From: Mycogone perniciosa
Lineage: Eukaryota; Ascomycota; Sordariomycetes; Hypocreales; Hypocreaceae
Assembly: GCA_025331125.1 (NCBI GenBank)
Contig: JAOALB010000108.1
Coordinates: forward strand, 142,254 to 206,253
DNA: 64,000 bases
Reading direction: 5' to 3'
Below, in pieces: positions 1-11,616 of the stretch (positions are counted from its first letter, which is position 1; every line of letters begins with the position of its first letter). The notes under the pieces are model-generated. The model did not search any database. It was not told where the DNA came from and saw only the letters and a list, made by a program, of their open reading frames with translations. Both the position numbers and the translations under genes were made by a program.

Positions 1-60
1 TTTGCATAGAAACGAAAAAGTGAAAAAAAGAAACATTCCACCATCTAATTTACCACAAGC

Positions 61-3000
61 CTATGCCTTTGATAGGAACTGAGACACCTTGCCACCTAAA
101 GTGTTCATGGTTGAGCCAGCATTCATGAGCGAGAAGTGATTCACTTCATCCAGCACCTCGATTGACAGATTGCCCTGCCCAATAATGCCTGTCCAACCTT
201 CGGCCGAGAAATCAGTGCGGTTATTAAGCAGCCACAACATCTCGCGAGGGTCGTCTGGGAAAGTCTCCATGTTCGGGCCGTTGGGGTCTTTGCACACGCC
301 GTCGCGGGCATATAGAATCATCGAGGCCGGCGCACCAGCCAGAAAGCTCGGCTCGTAGTCATCCAGAATGCGTAGGAAAGCATCAAAATGTGCCCTCAGC
401 CAGTCAGGAGTTTTTCCTCCAGTGCCACCACCGAAGATACCCAGTGAGTCGAAGAAGTCATACATTCGTTGGGGCGGATTCTGCAGGCCGATCGGGTTGG
501 GTGAGTCTAAGAGGACTAGCCGGCTGACCTGGATTGGTGACGGTCCCTGTTGGAGTTGACGAGCTGCTTCGAGAGCCACGATGCCCCCGGCGGACCAGCC
601 TCCAAGGGCAATTTTCAGACTGTTTCGGCCCTGCTGTGCGGCTTCTAACAATCGGCGGACTTCAGCCACATACTGATTTGTCATGGTCGACATATTGATG
701 CCGAGACGGGTCATGTCGCTGCCATTCTTGCGCCAAGGGCAATTGAGGCCGTAAACAGCGACTTCACTGCTTTTGAGAGCCGGTGCCAGTGCAGCATACG
801 ATGAAGCTGAACCAGAGCCATCGGGGAAAAGAAAGAACAGGACATTTGCAGTCTTCAAAGACCCAGCTAGCAAGATTGACGTCGCTTTGGGCAGAGACTC
901 TGGGACAGAGTGTGGCTGCCGAGCAGGCTCCTGGGCTACAGACTTATGAGACAGCCGGGGCGGGGGGACTGGGTTCTCGACGGGCTTCTTCTCCAGTCCG
1001 AGAGCCTTGTATAATGCATCTTCAATCTCCTGCAAGGTCTCACACTCCATGAACACCGATGAAGCCAGTTCAACTCCGAGGGCCTCCTGTAGCGTAGAGC
1101 TGATAGTTAGGCTTAGAAGCGAGTCGACACCGACGTCTGCAAGAGCTGTTGATGCAGTCAATTCCTCAAGGGCTACCTGTGTCTCCTCAGCGATGACCTG
1201 ACGTAGCACCAGAGCAGCTCTAGTGCGTGCAGACGAAGGAGACACGTTGGTCTCCCCATCAGTCACCGAGGTTGCATCGCTGGTGGGCTGTGTATCCTGA
1301 CTATCTTCATCGCTGCTACTATTCTGCGGTGAATCCCAGCCTGGACCAGACTTGATGTCGTTCTCGCCGATCAGAACCTGCAAATCACCCACAGTTGGGT
1401 ACTCCATAAAGACTGAAGAAGAAAAGTGCAGGCCAATTTCTTCCCGGATCTTGGAAGTGATAGTGAGGGAAAGCAGCGAATCGATTCCCAACTCTGCAAA
1501 TTCACTGTCAAGCTTGAAGATGGACGGTTCGAGCCCAACCTCCTGCGCAATCACAGTCAAGATGCGACTCAGAGTGCTAACTGATGTCCGCGCTGGGGTT
1601 TGTTTAGTTGCAAATTTGGGAGCCGGGGAGCGATCAATGGTCCTGGGTGACGATTCTACGGCCGGTTTCGCAGTGGGACCAATCGTGACAGACTTGGCGT
1701 TTCCTGATGCTGGTTTCTTTCCGGGGAGAAGATTGCCTAGGACGCTTCGAGGGACACCTTGGAACTATTTATGTCACGTTAGCTAAATAATTGAGGATTG
1801 GCGAGATTAGGGGAGCCTACCGTTACACCTTCGAAGATGGCTATAATACGGTCTCCATCCAAGATATATGTGTCACCAGAGTAAGATGTCTTCTCGACAA
1901 GCTGCATGCGGTTATATGCTCGGTATGTCTTGTCACCCTTTAGAGGCTCGGCAATACGCATCCGCTCCCAACCATGATTGATGAACACCTGCTTCTGGCT
2001 GTCGACAGCGTCATTAGCATTCATGATAAAGCCAGCGATGTGACCCAAGCTGTCGATCCACTTGGGGCTCACTGTGAAGCCCTGAGAATCAACCTGAAAC
2101 TTCACAGTTGAAAAGGCCTCCAGACGCTGGCTGTCCAATACAACCTGTAACATACCCTGGTATTCAGGACTGTAATCGACCAACGCGGCGAAGAGCTTGT
2201 AAGCCATACCGCGCTTGATCAGATGGCTGTCGCCACCGCGGACACTTTCAGTCAGGGCATCGACACGAGCAGTTATAAAGTGTGCATTGCGCTGCCACTC
2301 TGCAGCCCAACGTTGATTAGGCGTCAGACGAACCTCCCAAGCCGCATGGGACGTCGTGCGTTTGCCATTGCTGTCAACGCTGAAGACTTGCATAGAGATG
2401 GTGGCTGCAGCCCAGTTGGCCTTGGCCAATACACGGAATAGATGTGAAGTCTCGTTGGGTTTGGCAATAAGGGGATTGTGAGCGATTAAATTGGCAACAT
2501 CTAGGCCAACGGCATCAACAGCGGGAGAGCTAGTATTGTTGCTGATCAGGTATCTAGCGAGAGTCCAGGCAGTATCAGTATACATGGACTATTAGCAATG
2601 TTAGTTACAATCAATGAATAAGTACAGTCACATCATGACAGAAGTTTGAAAACGTACCGATGGACAGAGAGCAGCCCCATTGACAACATGGCCCTTCAGG
2701 ACATGAAGTAGCCTTTCATCAAAGATGTCAGACTGCACAAGAATCGTCGATTGTTCAGCTCCATGGGACTCCTCAAGGACTTGTTGCGCTGTTGGTGAGA
2801 GGTATTTGTGCAGGTGTGCCGACTCAACCTCAACAGCTGGCAGCCTTTGAGGTTCGATGTCTCCCTTGGTCAGACAGAAGTCGTTCTTATACATGATCCA
2901 GTATTTCTTCAGGTCCCAAGCATATGCTGGTAGTTCAACCACTGTGTGAGCAGCAGTGAAGTCGCGGTGGTACTCGTTCCACTCAATCTCAACACCTGCA

Positions 3001-6000
3001 AGATAAAGGATTTCCAGACTTGCCGTCAGTGTCTTGTAGGCATCTACATTTCGGCGAAGTGAGGCGAGAGCCTTAGCCTGTGATCCAAGTGTACCCTTCA
3101 CCATTCCACAGCAGACCGGATGAGATCCGAGCTCAAGCCAGATGGTCGAGGCATCGGCACCAAGTCCAAGAGACGGTGGTGCAGCCGCCAACGCGCCTTC
3201 AAAGTCGACCTTGCCTCTACAAGCCGACATCAAATACGACGCGTCCAGGGTATCAACCTCTCCAGCGGGAACGACCTTTCCGAGTAAGGGTGACAGCACA
3301 GGAATGTGAGGCGGATGGAAAGTAACTGCTTGAGCAGCTGAGTGCTTAAAGTCGATGAGGATGGGATCAACTTGAGCAGAGTGGAAGGCGAAAGGAACTT
3401 CCAACCTAACAGTCTCGACGCCCAACTTGGAGGCAGCTTCTGCCGCCTTTGCGATGCTGTCCACAGGCCCAGCAATGACATGGCCAGATGGTTGATTCGA
3501 GCAGGCCAGCTCACATGTAGGGGCACCGGAGAGGATTCGGTCTACGGACTGTAATGGCCCCTTGACAGCCAACATAGAATGTGTGCCCGCAGTGCAGCGA
3601 GTCTCGAGCAACGAAGCACGCATGCCAACCAGGTAGACGGCGTCAGCCGCGCTGATCACACCGGCTGCATGAAGAGCTGCATACTCACCAAGACTGTGGC
3701 CGACCACAGCTGTGGGCACGACACCCCAAGTCGTCCACAGCTCATACAACGCAATCTGGACACAGGTCAGCACGAGCTGGGAGGCAACGACATTAACGCT
3801 GTCGAGGCTTTCCGCAGAAACAGATCCATTAATCAGCCCAATGAAGGATGGGAAACCTTGCTTCTGTGCAAGCCGATCCAGACGAGAGATGCTTCGTCGG
3901 AAGATAGCGTTGGACTCAAAAAGAGTTCTTCCTAGGCCAGCATAGAGGGTGCCCTGGCCGGAGAACATGAAGACCACGCGAGACTTCTTCTTAGCTGCTG
4001 TAGGAATGGGTTTCAAGTCCCCAAGGGAAGCACGAATCTCGCTCGCCCGGGTTGTGAGTGAGGCAATAATCGACGCTGTGTCTGAACCCGAGATTGCCAC
4101 GCGGTAGTTGTGGTGCATACGTCGCGCAGTAGTCGTGTAAGAGAGTGCCGGGAGGGAGACCTCGGCCCTTGATCCCTGGTTCTTCGAAACGTACGAAAGT
4201 AGTCCATCGATGTTGTTGATCAGAGATTGTGGTGTCTTGGCTGTGACCGTGACAATATGTGAGGACCTGGGGTCCTCGCCCTCTGTGGGTTGACGCAGAG
4301 GCGCATCTTCGAGTAGAACTGCCGTGTTACCTCCCGCAGCGCTGAAGTTGTTCAGAAACACAGCTCGTTTGCCCCTTACGGTATCCTCGCGTCGCCACGG
4401 TGTCGTCTGCATGGCGATTTGTACACCACGCTGGTCCAGGTCTAGAGGATAATGGCGGTTGATCCGCGTCTTAATGCCGCAGTGACGGGGGATCTCGCTG
4501 TGCTTCATCATCATTAGAATCTTGATAAGTGAGCTGACTCCAGACGCGGATCCAGCATGTCCGATATTTGCTTTCGCAGAGCCAAGGAAGAGAGGCCTTG
4601 GGACACCGCCCTGTGTACGCTTGTAGTCTGGGGCAAAAACGGACAGCACTGAGTTCATCTCGGTTGCGTCACCAGCCTGTGTGCCGGTTCCGTGCATCTC
4701 GACGTAGCTAACGTCGAGAGGATCAAGGTTCGAGTTGCGAATGATGTGCTTGAAGACACTGGCTTGGTCTCCTTCATGGGGTCGGGTAATGCTTTCTGTC
4801 TGCCCACAATGATTTGTGTTAGTACCAACAATGACACCGAAGATAGGGTCATTATCCGCTTCCGCATCTTCTAGTCGCTTCAGGATCACTGTTGCAACGG
4901 CATCGGACCGGCAGTATCCGCTTGCACCGTCATCAAAGGCGTTGCAGTTGCCAGTGGTTGAAAGGAAGTGCCCCCTGTCCAAGCCAGCAAAGTTGTCTGG
5001 GTTTGTGAGAACATTGGTGCCGCCCGCAATGGCTGTATCACACTCGCCCCTCCACAAGCAACCACATGCAAGCTGGATGGCAGCAAAGCTAGAGGAGCAG
5101 GCCGTATCTATGCTCAAACTCGGGCCAGAGAAACGGAAAAAGTAACTGATGCGGCCAGGGACAAAAGCACGGTTACCACCAGGGATAAAGTAGGTACCAA
5201 CGTCTTGGCCACTATTAACCTCACGCCAGTCGTCGCTAGTAGTGCCAAAGAAGACGCCCACACGGTCCTGTTGTGTACTAGGCGTGCGGTTTCGTACCAT
5301 ACCAGCCATCTCCATGGCTTCGTAAGTCGTCGTGATGGCGAGTCGCTGCGCTGGGTCGGTGTTCTCAGCCTCGCGTGGGGACATGTTGAAGAATCGAGTG
5401 TCGAAAAGGCCTGGCTCATCGATAAAGCAACCATACTTGACTCGGCTGGTGTTCTTCGTCTTGCCAGTTGGGTCATAGTGTGACTTCCAGTCAAACCGGT
5501 CGGCAGGGATCTCACGATGCACATCGCGAGCAGCTCGCAACAACTCCCAAAACGCTTCGTTGGACTCCGCTGAAGGGAAACGACCCGAGTAGCCCACGAT
5601 GGCAATCTTGGAGTCACTAAAACGCCCAGTTGGTTGAGAACTGGTCGCTTCGTTGTTGGCTGCTGGCTGTGAGGGATCTGTGACAGTGATTTGTAGGTCC
5701 GGACTATCCTTGTTAAGTGATGTGGTGACCATGGAAGTGGCATTGCTCGAGAATGGCACAATATTGCATTGGCTGTGCTGTGATTGTAACAAATGATGGA
5801 ATGACGCCAGCATCAGATCCCATCTGACGGGCTCTTTTAGAGCCGCTTGGACAACAGACCGCAGTAGACCCCTGAAGTTAGTTGCTGCGATAACTTCTCC
5901 TGTAGAGGTTGAGAGGAAGGGTAGCGGGGGAATTTGGTTAGCACTCAAGACTTCCCCATCCTGGCTAAAACTAGGACAGTTGGCTACAGCTTCGTCTACA

Positions 6001-6957
6001 TCAGCTTCATCGAAGAGAAGTGATGTATGATACGGTGAGTTGACGTCCAAGTAGCGAACTCTAAGTTGTTCAGAATGGACCGCCACAAAATCCTTTAGGA
6101 CTTTAGGTGTGCCGCTAAGAGTCGTCGCCTTTCCTGGTGTGATGGCACTAATCCACAAAGTGGAATCGCGGAAAGGTTGCTGATAGTGAAGGTCAGCCTA
6201 TTGTTCGGGAGTGTTTTATAATAGATCCCGCTTCTCCATAGAATATGTTCCACTCACCCTTTGTGCTTTGTACTCCCCTACCATCGAGGCCAGCTTGGAA
6301 TCTCCTAATGGGCTTATGATAGCAGACCATGAGTTGTTGTCTTGGGACCTTGTCTGTCTCAGTGAGAGTGATTTGCCCACAAGATAAGAACGAAAGGCCG
6401 TGCCAAAAGCGGCCATCACAGCGTCGACTCCATTTGACACCAGGTCTGGTAGACTTTGTGAACAGCTCACAGCTGCGGCAGCAAACCCGCCAGTGCATGG
6501 TCCGGTCACGTAGGTCTTCAATGGCGGAGGAAATGGTTGCGAAAGCTCTGTGAAATATCTGTCTAATGTTAGACCAAGACCCTGTCATATGATTGGAGAA
6601 TGAATGACAACAATTAACTTACTTGATAGCCTGTGCTACTTGATGTACACTCAAAAGAAAGAATGCTAAGACGGGAGTACCCTCTGTCTCGCCTAATCGT
6701 GAAAGTAGATCAACGAATGTGACGAAGTGAGGGAAGAGTTCTTGTTTTCTAGAAGGGAGGGACTCTATACGTCTCCGTAAAGCATAGTTTGACCGCTGGA
6801 AAAATGAAGTGAGAAGTGGATTGGTCTTGACGTGGAGCAAACGCCGTAGTGAATCTTCGAATTGGATAAGACTAAGATCGCCAAATAGAAGCAACTGACT
6901 CTTTGCCTCAGAGCAATCCATCCCTAGGTTGGACGAAGTCCCAGTATGCACCATCAT
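61..6957 (-). CDS. Non-reducing polyketide synthase, SAT-KS-AT-PT-ACP-ACP-TE
   Basis: Iterative type I PKS making an aromatic polyketide, of the pigment/naphthopyrone-type architecture. Exons on the minus strand are 6957-6623, 6558-6258, 6179-2658, 2588-1821 and 1764-61 (6630 nt, 2209 aa), all joined by GT-AG introns of 56-78 nt. Domains: SAT (about 1-360; GPCTGG with Cys133, PYHT His about 263), KS (about 403-840; DTACSSS Cys573, His708, His753), AT (about 947-1260; GHSLGE Ser1041), PT (about 1330-1640; His1376 in GHVVNG, Asp1565 in DSLGH), ACP1 (Ser1738), ACP2 (Ser1857), TE/Claisen cyclase (GWSAGG Ser2033, late NHFS His). Every catalytic residue looked for is present, so the enzyme should be active. 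The start is the first of two adjacent Met codons. A TATA-like stretch lies at 7039-7048. It is transcribed away from an EthD gene. Two ACPs plus TE resemble wA/alb1/Pks1-type enzymes; chain length and product cannot be read from the sequence. Confidence 0.95.
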
Positions 6958-8006
6958 GAAGTCGTTGATGTTGTGAAGTTAGAATTCCGTCAATGTAAGA
7001 CATGGCAGATGGAAAAATGGCATAGTGGGCGAGTCACTTATAATATATTGTCTGATGTGTTGCTACCACAAGCTAGGATGACAAGCATGTAGGCTAGCGT
7101 TCGCCATCATGCAGCCTCATTGCCTAAGTAGAAGTATCTGATGAATAATGAGCCCGGAAAGCTGAACGGGGAATCGATATCTTGACCCCTGCCACAGTGT
7201 AATAGGAATTTCATCAATTCCCGTAAGCACAAAGCTGATCCTTCATGGAACAAAAGGGAGTGTATCGAGTGTGCGTGATAGGTAAACCCTACTGTGACTG
7301 TATACAGAGTCGGGTAGAGGAGCCTGCTAGATTCGGTTCAAGTTTGTCCGAGACAGACGATACGGAAGCGAGTCTGACATGATGATAAAATCATCATATC
7401 TTGTGCTAACAGTTCATTAAGGATTCAGTACAGCAAACCTTCTCTCCAGGCACACACATTGTGGACAGGGATCGGAGGTCTCGGTCTACTATTTCCGAAC
7501 CTGATATGGACTGTTAAGGAGATAACGAAACCTTGGACAAATTTTCAAGTCGCCGGGACCCGGAATCCAGTGATGGAGAGTTTTCATGCACATCAAAGAA
7601 CGTGCTCATAGCTGCTGCTCCTATCTACATGGGCTCCATGTGGCTCGAATGGTTGGGTGGAAATTCCAAGGCTCTCAAGGCTTTTTTTCTCAGGGGTTGT
7701 TCATGGTAGGTTGCGATCCTGCAGCTCTGAAGACAAACTTCGGACGCCGGATTCCGAGATATTATTAGCACCACAAAGCCAATAAGCCGATCCCAACACG
7801 CACAGACAGGCCCACACTGACAGGAATACTACAGCTAATGCGAAAATATATTGGATAGAAATCCCGGCATTCTGTGATGGATTCTCTTTCTCCGTCACAA
7901 TTGAAAAGCTGTCTGCTCTGAACGTCATTGGCTGGCGTGCGGCAGTGTGATTATTTGCAGTTCCTCTTGACTAGGTAGTCTAGATTCTGACGACATATCC
8001 TCCATA
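6958..8006. promoter_or_regulatory. Divergent promoter between NR-PKS and EthD gene
   Basis: About 1.05 kb separates the two divergent start codons. A TATA-like TATAATATAT at 7039-7048 sits 80-90 bp upstream of the PKS start. The shared interval would suit joint control of the two genes, which is inference. It also holds a minus-strand frame of 75 codons with a true ATG (7928 to 7701) and one hydrophobic stretch; I see no other support for it as a gene. Confidence 0.5.
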
Positions 8007-8532
8007 ATGGCTTCAGAAATCCCCCGTTCTCGCAAGCTATTTGCTCTCACTATCTTCGGTTACAGAAAGGGGGGTATGGATGAGGCAGATTATCATAAGT
8101 ACATGAGCGAGGTTCACGCCAATCATCTCAAGGCCCTTTTGGCCAAAAATGATATTATCTCTTATACGATGGTATGTCTACCCAGATACCTCCACTGCAC
8201 TAGCTAGAGTAGCCCATGTATGGTATCCTGTTTCCGTTGTTGAGTCGCTAAACTTGTGTTTCTGTCAAAAGCAACACAACTCCAGCGATTTGAATCAACC
8301 TTTCATTCGAAAAGCCTACGGTGATCACGTTGCGGAGGCGAATACTTCGGACTGCGATGCAGTCGTTCAACTCGTTTTCAAGGATTTCGAAGATTACCTT
8401 CGAGTGCGAAACGACCCGCATTTCATCAATGTCGTAGGCCCTGACCACGTCAACTTTGCCGATCCGAAGAGAACCCGATTCTCTATGGGTTGGTATGAGG
8501 TCCATGTTGCAGATGGTAAAGTGATATCCTAG
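8007..8532 (+). CDS. EthD-domain protein (pigment-cluster type)
   Basis: Small protein of the EthD/dimeric alpha-beta barrel superfamily. Exons 8007-8171 and 8272-8532 (141 aa) are joined by a 100-nt intron with GTATGT donor and AAAAG acceptor. The N-terminal half carries the typical FALTIFGYRKGGMDEADYHK opening with the HANHLKALL helix; the C-terminal half has VQLVFKDFEDYLRVRNDP and ends in a strand with GWYEVHV. No signal peptide or membrane segment is seen. In Hypocreales such as Metarhizium, an EthD gene next to a pigment NR-PKS and a laccase forms a conidial-pigment cluster; here the EthD is present and no laccase lies in the window. Its likely role is in ring cyclisation, dehydration or oxidation of the PKS product, which is inferred from context only. 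Confidence 0.88.
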
Positions 8533-11500
8533 TCCTACGGCGTCTCATACGTGGCGAGATTTAGATGAGCCTACATGGGAATTGAGAAGTGTACGTTTCA
8601 TGAGTGGTTAGGGAGCTAGTCAAGTGGAGGAAAATACATAATCTTAAAACGCATAATATAGTAAGCGAATGCTTGCGTTTTGATAGGCGTTGTATATGAA
8701 CACCAGAAACTCTCACTGCTTCTGATAGCATTTTGTTGCGATGAGATGAAAACTGGTGAATGGGATAGGCAATGCTGATTATTATTCCCAAATAGTGCCT
8801 ATTTGATCTGAGATTAATCGGAGACTACCTATTGGATGACTTACGAACCTGCTGCATGGACATGTACAAGAGCCCTTGATCCTGGATGCTGCGAACGACC
8901 CCATGAAGGCATATGCAACGAGTCAGCAAAACTCTATAACAGTAACCCAAAATAGAAGGTTACATCCATAGTCAAAGCTCAATTCTCATGCATCACAGTG
9001 TAGGGTAGCCGTGCAGACGCCACCATCTCGAAAGTTTGGCGCCTTATCGTCCTCACAGCCGGGTGTGAAACGGGTAATTTTAGACACCGTATCGGTCTAA
9101 TAGATGAACTCGATGTACGTAATCTGTATGTCTCAGAGCCGTCTTAGACCCTTGGTACTTAGCATAACGGAGTATGATTATAATAATCCCTGGGGTTTCC
9201 AAATTCAGGACGTTGTCAGAGTAGACTCCCCATGGTGTAGCCTTGCATGTTGGGACCACAGATACATAGTAGTAATCAATCCGATTATCCGCCGGTGTGG
9301 GTTTTTGGAGATAGTAATTCCCTAGTCGGCGTTCATTCTCGGGCTATGGCCGAGTCTTTTTGTGACAAATTTTAAGCCTGGGCATGATCCTGGGGGCTGA
9401 CCAGGGTAGAGCCCTTGGCAACCATACCGTTCGTAGCATCTCTAGCCATTCTCAGCATTCCAACAGTATGCATAACACGAAAGTCGGTTCTTTTGTCTTT
9501 CCTCTGACTAGGTATTTGAGCCAAGGAGCATTTGAGTACGTGGCACAAAGACAGGGCTTCCGTAACATCACTGCCACGTGCTAGCCTAAACATGCACAAT
9601 CAGCAAAGGATCCAAATAAGCATGGACAGTCCGAGAATCATGCTCGTGGCACTTAGGGCGAAGGGTGTCGGAACTTGTTAGGCACTGTGTTCCTGCTCCG
9701 AGCCAGGCTAAATAAAATTCCAGGGGAATCTTCACGGTGAACATAATTGGGTTAAGCCTATTATGACAGTGAGGAATTACTAAGAGTTATCATTGGCGTC
9801 CACCTTCCGTCTGTGATTAGTTGCACATACTAGTACATAGTATTCTCACTTTATCCCTAACCTAACCCATACGATGGCAGGCCCCGAAGCGGGAGGCGCG
9901 TTGATCCCGTCGGACCATTGCTAATATAGAACATTGGGGTTCCCTGGCGGGTTCCCGCCCAGGTTTGCTGCAGAGGGCATGCCAGAGGACCAAGACACCG
10001 GATCATGATGCGATGCGATGGGGTGCATCATGAATGCCATTGACTTTCAAGACTATTCCGAAAACTTGGGGAAGGATTACCATCCACGCGGCTGTCGTTA
10101 CATTGCGACATGTGCTTCCTTTTTTTGCTTACTTACATGGCCCCTCCAAATTCCTAGGCGTACCTCCAAACCCCGGGCGCGTCCCAGGGCTCCTGTGAAC
10201 CACATACCACTTGTAGTAAGCTCTACGGAGGCGCGGATGTGTGTGGTAGGATCTCAGCACGTCACGACTAGGGGCCGGCCGAATCTGCATATATAGGATC
10301 TCCAAGAGATCAAATCCCAGGGTAAGAAGGATCCCCGCTAACCTAGAAAAGTAGGCATTCTAGACCGGCTGCTGCAACATACCTACTATCTGTAGGTTTG
10401 GCCAAGATGAAGAGGTTCAATAGACTCCAGCCATGTTGAGGCCGTGCTCGGATTACGTTGTGCCGACTCGAAGTCTCCAGGGTCACACTTTATTAGGGGA
10501 GTCCACCACTGATAGCAGTACTCCGTACTCCGTGCGGAGTACTTCGTACAACCCATCGAAATGTATGAGTATTGACGCTGGTAAGGCTGATCCGGGCGCA
10601 CCAACCACGGCAACACGGGTACTAGTAATAGCATTCTCAGCCAGACTCTCAGGGGTATGACACGGAGCAAACCTCCGCCAAAGCCATTCCATCCACCTTC
10701 AGGTGGAGGCTGAAGTACGAAGTAGGGCACTGCACTACGACGAATCAAACAAATTATGCTGACATATGGGATCCGACCTTGTCCTATTTGTCAACGGCAA
10801 CTGGACGCCAAAGCGATTTTCGTTGGGTTTCTAGGCTGATTATGAACGAAATAACTTGATTCAATGTCGATTCCCATTTAGAATATGCGTAATCTGGGAT
10901 GTTGAAGGACATCTTTGGTATTCTCTATGTGAAAGTTGTGTTGAAGAAGTGACGCTCTCTAATGTAATCGGGGAGCTAAGTGACGAAGGAGCTCTGACGA
11001 CGCAACCGAGCTGATAAAAGTCATTCCAGGAAGTTTGTCCCTCGTGCGCACTAGCTAGGCACTTTTGGACTAATTTATCTCATCATCACACGCCCTGGCG
11101 TTGCTGGTGAGAAGTAATAATATGGAGTACAGAGGAAGGCGGAGTAGTAGATAAACTCCTATTGTTCAAAACTCCGAAGAACCGAAGAACCTTCTTCCGT
11201 ACGGAGTACACTTTGCCCTGGAGCACTCCATGCATTAGCGCTTATTTCACTAAAGCTTGTGTTCCAATTTGCCGACAGGGTGCATCTTCGTATTTATTTC
11301 AGGGCTGATTGATATGTCCTACAGTGACTAAACCCTAGCTTGTAGCAGGAATTTAGTGCCAGATAACTCTGCTCAAAGTACCTCGTAGTGGTAAATGCTA
11401 GCTATATGTATGGCGTATTATTATACACCTCTCGTTTCCGTTAGAGCTCTAGCATATATATATGGTAAGCCCTCAACAGCATCCAGCACGCTGCAAACAG

Positions 11501-11616
11501 AATTTCCATCCTTTATTTAGCTTGCCCATTAAGTTCAGAATACTCGAACAGGGGTCTCTATCTGCCTAGGTATCCCGTGCTTATCATCGTGGGGTTAGGT
11601 CCCATCATTACCACCA
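8533..11616. other. Gene-free interval between EthD and regulator
   Basis: About 3.1 kb with no supportable gene; the longer frames begin at non-ATG codons or show no protein-like composition. It contains a short telomere-like CCCTAACCTAACCC near 9857, a cluster of palindromic TACTCCGTA/TACTTCGTA motifs at 10517-10549 and a perfect GTACGGAGTAC at 11199-11209. Part of it must be the promoter of the downstream regulator. Confidence 0.6.

Noticed and set aside
5114..5761. 215-codon frame inside the PKS gene
   Set aside because: Shadow of the KS coding sequence in another frame; Arg/Ser/Thr-rich composition typical of such shadows.
9857..9871. CCCTAACCTAACCC resembling telomere repeat
   Set aside because: Only two units; too short to be a telomere or a meaningful interstitial array.
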